Assembly: GCA_023139105.1 (NCBI GenBank)
Contig: JAGLOF010000004.1
Coordinates: 41,773-105,772 of the forward strand
Length of the DNA stretch: 64,000 bases
Direction of reading: 5' to 3'
From: a bacterium
Lineage (GTDB): Bacteria > Zhuqueibacterota > QNDG01 > JAGLOF01
Below the pieces are notes generated by a model. That model did not search any database. It was not told where the DNA came from and was given only the letters and a program-made list of their open reading frames with translations. Position 1 is the first letter of the stretch. Every line of letters begins with the position of its first letter. Positions 18,037-26,065 of the stretch are shown here, piece after piece. The position numbers and the translations under genes are program-made.

Positions 18037-18316
18037 TGGCATTGTCATAGTCAAAGTGAAGTGTTGTTCTCTCGCCACATTTACAGGTAACTACTACACC
18101 TGTAATCATATCCCCCTCAATCAAAGGTTCAACATATGGACCTTTTTTTGCGATATCCAGATAAGGAATAACTTTACTCATGGGGACAACGGGTATATCC
18201 TCACCTTTCAGTATTCGCTTGATTTTACTGATAGGAACCTGGCTTTGCTCAACATTCCAGTCTTTAATTTCAGGCATGTCGGGCCTGTTGCTGTCTTTTT
18301 TCTTAATTACTGACAT
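18029..18316 (-). CDS. Unrecognised 95-aa protein in regulatory cassette
   Basis: I do not recognise this family. The N-terminal 20 residues are charged. The middle has SKIKRILKGEDIPVVPMSKV. The C-terminus is beta-rich, VTCKCGERTTLHFDYDN, with a Cys-x-Cys pair that could bind metal or form a disulfide. No TM or signal peptide is visible. It overlaps the following response regulator by 8 bp and lies 15 bp after the preceding one, so it is firmly embedded in the flagellar regulatory operon and probably co-translated. Its conservation in that context would be the first thing to test. Confidence 0.75.
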   Translation of the reverse strand: MSVIKKKDSNRPDMPEIKDWNVEQSQVPISKIKRILKGEDIPVVPMSKVIPYLDIAKKGPYVEPLIEGDMITGVVVTCKCGERTTLHFDYDNANE

Positions 18317-18331
18317 ATTATACTCCCGACA

Positions 18332-19147
18332 CTACATACTCTTTGCAGAAGAATGAAGTTTCTTCTCATTATTAAGCAGCTGTTCAAGTAATGACTTAAT
18401 CTCTAAAAATGAAAATGGCTTGGATATGAAACCGCTGGCCATGCTCGTTTCCGTCATATCTCTGGAATAAATAGAGTGATAACCTGAAATCAGAACAACT
18501 GGTATATCAGGCTCATCTTTCTTAATCCGTTGTATCAATTCCCATCCATCCATACGCGGCATCCTCAGATCTGTAATAACCAGATCTATGGTCATCTTTT
18601 TTAATATTTTCAATGCTTCAAAACCATTTCCAGCAGTTACAACCTGATATTTCAATTTTGTCAGCATGCGCTGCAATACAGCACAAAGAACAGGCTCATC
18701 ATCAACAATCAGTATAAGAGGCATCTCAATACTGCTTTCCTGTAACAATTCAGTACCCTGCCACTCATGTTCTGAGGCATCAATAAAATTTGAGATTCCC
18801 TGCCACTTCACCATATTACCAAATAAAAACCTATCATCAAAAAAGCAGTCTATTCTTAGCTCTGATGCAAGCAGCTTATCAGAGCTATGCAGTTCAACCC
18901 GGACGCCTGAAATTGTATTTGAGGAATCCTGCTTTATAAGATTTTCAAGGTCGTATGTCAACTCAGTTATAAAATGCTCTTCATACTGCCTGCGAACATT
19001 TCGGTCTGTTTCCGAGAGAAAAACCAGAAAACGATTGGGGGAATGCCCTGTATTCTCAGGAGTAGTTTTTGCCTGCAACAGAGCCGCAGACAATACTTCA
19101 ATAAAATAATTATATGGTATACGCAATTTCCTGCCTAAATAATCCAT
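18332..19147 (-). CDS. Response regulator with novel N-terminal domain
   Basis: A 271-aa protein with reversed layout. The unrecognised N-terminal region (about 1-140; NYFIEVLSAALLQAKTTPEN, later ELRIDCFFDDRFLFGNMVKW) precedes a standard receiver domain (about 142-262; IVDDEPVLC, LVITDLRMPRMDGWEL, SGYHSIYS, SKPFS). The phospho-acceptor Asp is present. The N-terminal region could be the output or a localisation domain. It starts one base into the stop of the HD-GYP gene (TAATG), so these are translationally coupled and may act together in c-di-GMP control. Confidence 0.85.
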   Translation of the reverse strand: MDYLGRKLRIPYNYFIEVLSAALLQAKTTPENTGHSPNRFLVFLSETDRNVRRQYEEHFITELTYDLENLIKQDSSNTISGVRVELHSSDKLLASELRIDCFFDDRFLFGNMVKWQGISNFIDASEHEWQGTELLQESSIEMPLILIVDDEPVLCAVLQRMLTKLKYQVVTAGNGFEALKILKKMTIDLVITDLRMPRMDGWELIQRIKKDEPDIPVVLISGYHSIYSRDMTETSMASGFISKPFSFLEIKSLLEQLLNNEKKLHSSAKSM

Positions 19148-20343
19148 TAAGTTGCCAATAACTGAATTTCAACATCTTCACCCAGGTTGAGCACTTCACT
19201 GCGTGGTGAGTGTATCTGCCCGTTATTATCAGTCAAAATTACAACCAAAAGCTCAGAAAAATCATTAGATTCGGATTTTTCTACAACACATCTGGCACCT
19301 GTAAGTAATGGATTGGGATGTCTGACTATTTCAACATTCTGAGCAACCGGATATAGTGTAATTATGTTAAAAAGTCCCTCAACAATAGATGAATTTAATT
19401 GAGAGCCGGCAACTGCCAGCATCTCCTGCAAAGCTTCCTTTGGTGAAAACATCTGTTGAACCAGACTACCGGAGATTAAATTTTCATAGACATTGGCAAC
19501 AGAAATCAATTCGGCAAAACGGAATATATGACGTGGTTTGGTATATGCTGACCGCATAGGTTTGGAGTTGTCACCAACAAGGCCCGATGGATAGCCACTG
19601 CCATTCTGACGTTCATGATGCTGCAACACAATCTGGCGCTCAATCTCTGAAATAGTTCTGGCACGGCTCAATATCTTTTCACCAAAAACAGGATGATGCC
19701 TCATCAAGCTGCGTTGCTCAGGATCAAGTTCATGATGAGATTTGTCATATATTTCACCCAGGGCCGTCTTACCAATATCATGCAACAAGGCACCCATTCC
19801 CATTGCTGCCTGTTCCTGATCGGTAAAATCAAATACATCGCCCAATAACATAACAAGTACGGCAACATTTAAGACATGATTATGCAAGGCATTGGCACGG
19901 GAGACACCTGAAGCGATCTGAAAATTCGGAACATTGCCTATTAAAAAAAGATCCTGAAATATCTCTTTCACACTCTCCCGCAATCTGGCTGAAGGTGGAA
20001 GTGCAATCATCATGGAATCTCTTTTTAAAAGCTCATCAATACCCTTTGCAGATCGCACATAATCATTCATACTGGAATATACATTATCATAATATTGTGA
20101 TATCTTTTGAAGTGAGCTATCTCTTGTGGCATCTGCAAGAACATCTACAGGTGTAATATGCTCAGTACCTTTTTCTTCGATGTACACAGAGGTATATTTC
20201 ATAGAACGAAGCTTATCAATCATATTAACAGATAATTCAGCACTACGTCCCAGCAAGAGAGTTCTTCTTCCGCCAACATAGGTATACAGGGGTTGGCCTA
20301 AAACCATTCCGGGATTCAAACTATCAATTGAACATGCTCTCAA
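19147..20343 (-). CDS. HD-GYP domain cyclic-di-GMP phosphodiesterase
   Basis: A 398-aa protein. The N-terminal region (about 1-140) is of the kind often found ahead of HD-GYP domains (SLNPGMVLGQPLYTYVGG). The HD-GYP domain (about 150-300) has LLHDIGKTALG, HHPVFGEKIL and HHERQNGSGYPSGL, so the HD, downstream His residues and the GYP motif are all intact. Such enzymes hydrolyse c-di-GMP and typically favour motility. A C-terminal PilZ-like or beta segment (about 330-398) is not confidently assigned. It is the first gene of the minus-strand regulatory cassette. Confidence 0.9.
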   Translation of the reverse strand: MRACSIDSLNPGMVLGQPLYTYVGGRRTLLLGRSAELSVNMIDKLRSMKYTSVYIEEKGTEHITPVDVLADATRDSSLQKISQYYDNVYSSMNDYVRSAKGIDELLKRDSMMIALPPSARLRESVKEIFQDLFLIGNVPNFQIASGVSRANALHNHVLNVAVLVMLLGDVFDFTDQEQAAMGMGALLHDIGKTALGEIYDKSHHELDPEQRSLMRHHPVFGEKILSRARTISEIERQIVLQHHERQNGSGYPSGLVGDNSKPMRSAYTKPRHIFRFAELISVANVYENLISGSLVQQMFSPKEALQEMLAVAGSQLNSSIVEGLFNIITLYPVAQNVEIVRHPNPLLTGARCVVEKSESNDFSELLVVILTDNNGQIHSPRSEVLNLGEDVEIQLLAT

Positions 20344-20388
20344 ATCTTAATCTCCCTTAAGTCTTGTTATAAACTTCATACTTAATAT

Positions 20389-20404
20389 TGCAAAAATGAA
20401 ACCA
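20389..20404 (-). promoter_or_regulatory. Weak sigma-54-like site before the HD-GYP operon
   Basis: The minus strand reads TGGTTTCATTTTTGCA. GG and GC have the correct ten-base spacing and the -12 half TTGCA is ideal, but the -24 half (TGGTTTC) is poor. It lies 46 bp before the HD-GYP ATG. Presence in a sigma-54-rich cassette raises its plausibility. Confidence 0.35.
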
Positions 20405-20697
20405 CTAAGTTAAAATAAGTGCTAATTTAATGTAATTGGTAGATTTAAAGCAATATACAGCCTGAAAAGAATTAAAACTATCTCTTTTTCCACTAATGCA
20501 CATATGACAACAATCCTCATATGCAATGACTTTGTTCAAAATCAATTTCAATATCGGATACTTTTTATCTATACAGATCATTTTGCTCTGGTACCGGATC
20601 TTTTTTACCCGTTCATAAATTTGGAAGTTATTTTACTTCCGAATCAAAATATTCGATTTTGAGCTCGCAATGATTCATCATTCAATAGCAGTCAGAA

Positions 20698-20713
20698 TGG
20701 CATATGGTTTGCG
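20698..20713 (+). promoter_or_regulatory. Sigma-54 (-24/-12) promoter of the degenerate kinase
   Basis: The plus strand reads TGGCATATGGTTTGCG, with GG and GC ten bases apart and the same TGGCAT half-site as the two flagellar promoters. Transcription would start near 20725. That supports ATG 20767 rather than GTG 20731 as the start of the gene. Confidence 0.72.
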
Positions 20714-20766
20714 TAATCGAACTGAGATAAGTGTTTACAACAAATTTTATATGGAGCTGTTATCTC

Positions 20767-21867
20767 ATGGGTCAACAGTCACCGATTTTAAAAAACACTC
20801 CGGTTTCCGGAATGCAAGCACATGTAAGAAACATGCAGGCCTCACTGCTCAACACAAACATTGCAATGCAACGCATGACAGATGTAATCGGAGAGCATAG
20901 AAACCGGCTGCATGCTGTTCTATCAACATTGCCCGAAGGCATGCTTCTTTTGGATTCAAAAGGCATGGTAATATTAAAAAATGAGCTTGGACAAAATCTT
21001 CTCACAGAAATTGAAAAAATCCAGGGAGAAGATCGACCGGGGCTGATAGACCTTCTATATTATAAAATACGATCCGAAAATCTCCCTAGCATTACACATG
21101 AACTCTATGATACACACGCCGTATACAGAATGATTATTAAACAGTTTCACCCCGAAAGTCCTGTAGAGCGCTACGCTATATATATAAAGAAACAGGCATT
21201 ATCACATGGTATTCAAAGCAGGTCTACAACAAGTTTCATGATGGACCTCATCGCCTCTCTGGCACATGAAATCAACAATCCACTGACACCCATACTGGCA
21301 TTAACAAGCCCGGCCATGCGCCTGGGTGATGAATATGATGACACCCTTGAAACCATATACCAGGCAGGCAACCGTATAGCCGGTGTTATCAGTCAAATGC
21401 TGATCCTGGAAACAGCCATGCAAAATCAAGCACTTCAATCACTTAGCCTGGATCAGATATGCCGTGAAGCCATACAAGAATATTGTATCGAGTTTCCGGA
21501 GACCTTTATATCTTTTCACTGTACAGTCACTGCCCCTCAGTGCTATCAAAACGAATCAGGCTTGAAAAGATTAATCACATTTCTCCTGATGAGCCTTAAA
21601 AATCAGCGTGGTGAACATCCTGTTTCCATGGAAGTGTATCTGGAAGATCGTAATTGTGACATGATTCTGGCGATACGAGAGCGCGGTACATGGCCCGACA
21701 CCATAGAACGGGCAAGTATTAAAGACGCTGCCGGATTTGCAGATTTTTACAGATTGCTTGCAGAAATATTCTGTCAGCAAGCCAGACTGGATTTTCACAT
21801 ACAACAAACCGAAAATGGCCACAATGGTTTCTGGATCAACATTCCCGCAACACCCGACATAGGTTAG
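20767..21867 (+). CDS. PAS-HisKA protein with degenerate ATPase domain
   Basis: A 366-aa soluble protein. An N-terminal region of about 50 residues precedes a PAS-like domain (about 45-140; HAVLSTLPEGMLLLDSKG). An intact-looking H-box follows, SLAHEINNPLTPI (His167). The expected HATPase domain is badly eroded. A weak N-box position (LKRLITFLLMSLKN) lacks the Asn, no DxGxG is visible (LAIRERGTWPDT instead), and only the terminal strand GFWINIP is family-like. It may be a phosphotransfer or phosphatase-only protein, or a decaying kinase. GGAG 10 nt before ATG 20767 supports the start. Being divergent from the flagellar cassette and behind a sigma-54 site suggests it is part of the regulon. Confidence 0.8.
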   Translation: MGQQSPILKNTPVSGMQAHVRNMQASLLNTNIAMQRMTDVIGEHRNRLHAVLSTLPEGMLLLDSKGMVILKNELGQNLLTEIEKIQGEDRPGLIDLLYYKIRSENLPSITHELYDTHAVYRMIIKQFHPESPVERYAIYIKKQALSHGIQSRSTTSFMMDLIASLAHEINNPLTPILALTSPAMRLGDEYDDTLETIYQAGNRIAGVISQMLILETAMQNQALQSLSLDQICREAIQEYCIEFPETFISFHCTVTAPQCYQNESGLKRLITFLLMSLKNQRGEHPVSMEVYLEDRNCDMILAIRERGTWPDTIERASIKDAAGFADFYRLLAEIFCQQARLDFHIQQTENGHNGFWINIPATPDIG

Positions 21868-22197
21868 AGACATGCAATGTAAGAATATGAACGAAGAAGA
21901 AAAACTCTATACTGTAAATCGAGTGGAAAATTATTAAAATTCCAACTTCCAATATACAAAAAACAAACACCTTGTCCCCGGAGACTGTTGAAAAAAACCG
22001 GGTATTTTCACGCTACTTGACCCGTTGTGTAAAACTTTTTTATTAACCTTTAACTACAAGATTTCTCACCCCAAAAAGCGGGGTTCGAAATGACAGCCTT
22101 TAAAAAATTTAGACAAAAAACCCGGTGTACACCTGCCATAATTTTGACAATGGATAAATTAAGTATCTTTCGAAGCGGGCAGGGTGGCTCCGTGTCT

Positions 22198-22411
22198 TTC
22201 GTGGACAAATGCTCTTGCTCTCCACCCCAGAACGATCGGTCAATTTACAGTTCCCGCTGATCCTTGAGGAGACTGCCGCAGTCGCCCAAAGAACAGGCTC
22301 CCTCGCAGAGACAGGCGTTGACAGATGGCCTAACTCACCGAATATTTTTCGTGGTAGAGATCCTGAAACAAGTTCAGGAAGACAAAGATTGAATGGCACT
22401 ACATGTTAAAT
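22198..22411. repeat. Long direct repeat, copy 1
   Basis: This segment is closely repeated at 22743-22948. Landmarks in order are GTGGACAAATGCTCTTGCTC, CTCCACCCCAGAACGATCGG, CAATTTACAGTTCCCGCTGA, GAGGAGACTGCCGCAGTCGC, GTAGAGATCCTGAAACAA and GGCACTACATGTTA. The first 120 bp are nearly identical; the rest has small indels. The word CGACTGCGGCAGTC region is itself palindromic. Confidence 0.85.
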
Positions 22412-22742
22412 ACCTCATGCCAGGTCATGCCCCCCTTTTGTATTCGGGCAGGGCGGCTCCGTGTCTTTCATGGACAATGCTCTTTTTTTTCCGCTCTGGT
22501 GTATCCTGTTAATCCTGTAATCCTGTCTAATTTTTGTTGTCTGTTTTTTACTCACAGGATTAAACACAGACCCTGCTAATGATAGACCCCGGCCAAAAAA
22601 TTACCGGGGAGACACATTGTTTAATTGCTCCGGGAATCCAGGTAGATCCGCTCTGATCCATGAAATCCGTGTCATACCCATCCGGGCACTACGTCTGTGT
22701 TCCATTTGCTCTGGGAGCTTCTTCGCTCTTTTTCGTGGACGT

Positions 22743-22948
22743 CGTGGACAAATGCTCTTGCTCTCCACCCCAGAACGATCGGTCAATTTACAGTTCCCGC
22801 TGATCCTTTAGGAGACTGCCGCAGTCGCCTAAAGAACAGGCTCCCTCGCAGAGACAGGAATTGACGGATGCCAGAACTCACCAAGTATTTTTCATAGTAG
22901 AGATCCTGAAACAAACTCAGGAAGAAGGATTGGCACTACATGTTAGAT
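22743..22948. repeat. Long direct repeat, copy 2
   Basis: Second copy in the same orientation, 545 bp after copy 1. Differences are a few substitutions in the first 120 bp (for example CTTTAGGAG in place of CTTGAGGAG) and small deletions later. A related fragment in the opposite orientation (CATCAGCGGGAAC) ends the window at 64000. Confidence 0.85.
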
Positions 22949-23033
22949 ATTTCATGGGGCAGGGTGGCTTCGTGTACTCCGTGGGCTTTGTGCGAGTGCT
23001 CTTGCCCTCTTAACAACCCCCGGAAAATTCAAT

Positions 23034-25058
23034 CTAATTCGCTCCCGCAGACTCCCGGGTTCCGGCCATCTTATGTAATAGCTGATGGAACTCTTCCAGT
23101 TCAAATGGTTTCCTCAATAGAGCGGCGAAATCTGTATTCCGTATTTCCTTGAGCAGCCATGCCTTAAATTCGGGATTTTCCGAATAACCTGTAATATAAA
23201 TAACTTTCTGTTCTGAATTAAACTCTCTTATCTGTGACATCAATTCAGGTCCGGTCAGACCCGGCATCAACATATCAGTAACAATCAAATCCGGCTTGAT
23301 ACGCTGATACACATCCAGCGCCTTCTCTCCATCGGTTACCCCATATACCTCTGCACCAAAATCTTCGCACATCCGTGAGAGCATTCCTACCATAGTATCG
23401 GAATCATCTACAATTAAAACACGCATACCAATGCTAATATGTTTTGAACGCCAACACGGAATTATTACCGTTACCTTTGTCCCCTTATGACCGCCACTTT
23501 GGATATCAATCCTGCCTCCGTATTGCCGGATATTCTGATTTGTACTACCCAACCCCAATCCCGTACCGGTTGGTTCATCGCCCTTTCTGTCTACTGTTGA
23601 AGGCTTGGTAGTAAAAAAATCATCAAAGACTTGATCAATAATTTCATCCGGTATACCACAGCCTGTATCTGTAATTTCTATAAAGATAGACGATTCATCA
23701 TGATATGTTTTAATAGATAACGTTTTCTTTTTAGAGGTATACATCGCATCAAGTGCATTTTGAATAATATTTAACAGGGCTTGTGAGAAATGAGAGTACA
23801 CACCTCTTATTGACGGCAGTGTGGGGTCCAGATCTACTACTTTTTTAACCTTATGCTTAAAATACATATTAGCCGATAAAAACTGCAGTTCAATTTTCAA
23901 CAGATCGTTTAAATTAATTACCTCTTCCGACTTTTGGTGATCTTTTCTACTCTTCAACATCAAATTATTGATAATGGACTCCATTATCCCCACTTCTTCG
24001 ATGATGAAATCCAGTTCTTGCAGATCAGCAAGGTCGACTTTAAGCAGTTGTGAATATCCCTTTATTCCGCTCAAAGGTGTCCTTAGATTATGTGCAAGAC
24101 CTGATGCTAACAATCCTATTTGTTCCATTTTCTGTGCAGTTATCAATTTCGCCTGACTCTGCGCCAGGTGATCCAGACTCTTTTTAAGTTCCAAATTTGA
24201 TTGAGAAATACTCTCATGTAAGGCCTGCGTTTTGATCTCGGCCTTTTTCTTGGCAGAAATATCTTCAAGAGAGACTACACACCACCTCATTCCCCTGGTC
24301 TCCAAGGGTACACAATTAACTCGATAGTAAGAATTATCATATGCATCTGCATCAGCAGTATGGGGAATAGATTGCTCTATATTAATGATTGTTTCACCCT
24401 CTTCAATACTATCTATCAAACTGTTATGTATTGAACAATCCTTGCATGAAGCTCCGTTTCCACAACCTTGCTCTGACTCATTCCTCCATTCACAGAGCAA
24501 CACATCACCTATTCTTCGCCCTAAAACTTTAGATTCAATTCTACCAAGTGTAGCAAGACCCGATCTATTCATCCTCCTTATTCGACGTCTTTCATCCATC
24601 ACCATAAGGATATTGGGCACAGCATCAAAAACCCTTTGGAGTTCCTCTGCCTGCTGCATTAAATCGGCTTCAATATCCTTACGCTGAGTGATGTCATGCA
24701 TAACAGCAAACAAAGTATAATCATAACCATATTGATTCTGCAAAAGGGAGAAGCTGACTTCTAAATAACGACGTTGACCCTTGCGGTGTGTAATTGCACA
24801 TTCAAGAGGATTTTCCTGATGTTTGCCCTTTAGAACACGCTGAATAATTCTATTAAGGGCTTTGACATCATCAGCATCAAAAATTGATTTTAAATGGAGA
24901 GAAACCAATTCATCAAAAGGATAACCAGTCAACTGAACAAGCAGAGGATTGGCATCCAGAATATCGCCATGAGGGTTAAACACGGCTATTGCGTCATTTG
25001 TAGCATCAAAAAATGCTTTGTATCTCTGTGCAAAAATAAGAATAGGAGGTTGGTTCAT
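23034..25058 (-). CDS. Hybrid histidine kinase PAS-PAS(Cys)-HisKA-HATPase-REC
   Basis: A 674-aa soluble hybrid kinase. PAS1 (about 8-130). PAS2 (about 140-270) has a cysteine cluster C199-x5-C205-x2-C208 (GCGNGASCKDCSI) that may bind a metal/Fe-S or act as a redox sensor. HisKA has LAHNLRTPLSG (His323), the HN rather than HE variant. HATPase has NIIQNALDA, DTGCGIP and TGTGLGLG. A C-terminal receiver (about 545-665) has VTDMLMPGL. It is preceded by two lone receiver proteins in the same operon, so a multi-step phosphorelay is likely. It ends close to the repeat-rich region. Confidence 0.92.
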   Translation of the reverse strand: MNQPPILIFAQRYKAFFDATNDAIAVFNPHGDILDANPLLVQLTGYPFDELVSLHLKSIFDADDVKALNRIIQRVLKGKHQENPLECAITHRKGQRRYLEVSFSLLQNQYGYDYTLFAVMHDITQRKDIEADLMQQAEELQRVFDAVPNILMVMDERRRIRRMNRSGLATLGRIESKVLGRRIGDVLLCEWRNESEQGCGNGASCKDCSIHNSLIDSIEEGETIINIEQSIPHTADADAYDNSYYRVNCVPLETRGMRWCVVSLEDISAKKKAEIKTQALHESISQSNLELKKSLDHLAQSQAKLITAQKMEQIGLLASGLAHNLRTPLSGIKGYSQLLKVDLADLQELDFIIEEVGIMESIINNLMLKSRKDHQKSEEVINLNDLLKIELQFLSANMYFKHKVKKVVDLDPTLPSIRGVYSHFSQALLNIIQNALDAMYTSKKKTLSIKTYHDESSIFIEITDTGCGIPDEIIDQVFDDFFTTKPSTVDRKGDEPTGTGLGLGSTNQNIRQYGGRIDIQSGGHKGTKVTVIIPCWRSKHISIGMRVLIVDDSDTMVGMLSRMCEDFGAEVYGVTDGEKALDVYQRIKPDLIVTDMLMPGLTGPELMSQIREFNSEQKVIYITGYSENPEFKAWLLKEIRNTDFAALLRKPFELEEFHQLLHKMAGTRESAGAN

Positions 25059-25061
25059 ATA

Positions 25062-25448
25062 TTATGCATTCTGATTTTTTACCACTGATAGTCCCAATTC
25101 AGCAAGAAGTCTGTCCATTTTGACAGGTTTTTCCAAAAGTGTATAACGTTCAGGCAAATCATGATATCGATGAGCAGATAATATTAATACTCGTATATTC
25201 GGATATAAATCATGTATCTGATCACTTAACCAGAAACCGTCCAGACCAGGCATTCTGGCATCTACAACCACATAGGCCACTCCTGAAGTTGTGCCTTGAT
25301 TCCCTAATAAAAATTCCAATGCTCTCAGACCTTCTGCCAGTTCGACAACCTGCAATCCGGCCAATTCCATACCAATAGCCAATGAATGCCTGAAATGAAC
25401 GTCGTCATCTACAAGAAGTATCCGGGGAACTGTCTGATCTCTCTTCAT
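25062..25448 (-). CDS. Single-domain response regulator
   Basis: A 128-aa lone receiver: acidic pocket VDDDVHFRHS, phospho-acceptor in VDARMPGLDG, Ser in LSAHRYHDLP and the Lys in LEKPVK. No output domain. It lies 4 bp after the preceding receiver gene and 3 bp before the hybrid kinase. The first 40 residues closely resemble the upstream paralogue (LLVDDDV.FR.SL...LEL.G), pointing to a local duplication. Confidence 0.9.
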   Translation of the reverse strand: MKRDQTVPRILLVDDDVHFRHSLAIGMELAGLQVVELAEGLRALEFLLGNQGTTSGVAYVVVDARMPGLDGFWLSDQIHDLYPNIRVLILSAHRYHDLPERYTLLEKPVKMDRLLAELGLSVVKNQNA

Positions 25449-25452
25449 AATC

Positions 25453-25812
25453 TTATGCCTGCGCCACTAACCCGTCAATTGCATTAATCATCTCATGAAT
25501 CTTGAAAGGCTTGCGGAGATATGGATAAAAATCAAGGCTTTCAGGTGGATCAAAAGCCGATATCACAAGTACAGGAATCCGGGGGCATATACATTTCAAC
25601 ATTGAAATAAACTCTTCTCCACCCATATTAGTCATCCGGACATCAGATATAACAACCTGAGGCATTGCCTCCGGAGAAACGTTGCGCTTTAACATACTCA
25701 ATGCATCCTCGCCATTTTCACGACAGATAACAGTATAGCCTTCGAGCTCAAGTTGAATAGTTAAAGACCTGCGAAAATTCACATCATCATCGACCAAGAG
25801 AATGCGTTGCAT
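25453..25812 (-). CDS. Single-domain response regulator (operon first gene)
   Basis: A 119-aa lone receiver with LLVDDDVNFRRS, the Asp in VISDVRMTNMGGEE, ISAFDPPES and LRKPFK. It is the first gene of the three-gene unit ending with the hybrid kinase. AAGGAG precedes the ATG, and a sigma-54-like site lies 41-56 bp upstream. Probably a phosphate shuttle between the hybrid kinase and other regulators nearby. Confidence 0.9.
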   Translation of the reverse strand: MQRILLVDDDVNFRRSLTIQLELEGYTVICRENGEDALSMLKRNVSPEAMPQVVISDVRMTNMGGEEFISMLKCICPRIPVLVISAFDPPESLDFYPYLRKPFKIHEMINAIDGLVAQA

Positions 25813-25852
25813 AATAGGATACTCCTTAAGACATCAACACTACACTCTCTTA

Positions 25853-25868
25853 TTCAAGATTCGTGCCA
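25853..25868 (-). promoter_or_regulatory. Sigma-54-like promoter of the REC-REC-kinase operon
   Basis: The minus strand reads TGGCACGAATCTTGAA. The -24 half is the exact consensus TGGCACG and the spacer is right, but the -12 half is TTGAA rather than TTGCA. Transcription would begin near 25842. The gene immediately upstream encodes an NtrC-family activator. The remainder of the 253-bp gap holds nothing I recognise. Confidence 0.55.
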
Positions 25869-26065
25869 CACTAACGGAAATGACAAGAATTTTTCTTAAT
25901 GTCGTAACCCCCATAATTACTATAAGTTATTAAATATTACTAATTACAGCATTAAAATAGCTTCAACATATGTGTCAATAGAGTGTTCAATTGCTGTTAC
26001 CATCAGCGATCAATTTTAAGCCGCTTTTTAAGAAAACAGCAACATTGAAAATTAACGGAATTGCA

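Larger units (their letters stand above)
20344..20766. other. Divergent intergenic region with promoters
   Basis: This 423-bp AT-rich gap separates the HD-GYP operon (minus) from the degenerate kinase (plus). It holds a strong plus-strand sigma-54 site at 20698-20713 and a weak minus-strand candidate at 20389-20404. I see no other gene. Confidence 0.7.
21868..23033. other. Repeat-rich non-coding region
   Basis: This is 1166 bp without a credible gene. It contains the two long direct repeats described separately, a small stem CACCCCaaaaaGCGGGG near 22069, and a phrase family around AATCCGTGTCAT (22660-22740) also found at 31681-31812. The short frames here have no codon or domain support and share only the repeat sequence. 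Confidence 0.7.

Noticed and set aside
22109..22786. Minus-strand frames beginning MTDRSGVESKSICPR in both long repeats
   Set aside because: Identical only because the DNA is repeated; they diverge immediately after the repeat and have no ribosome site.
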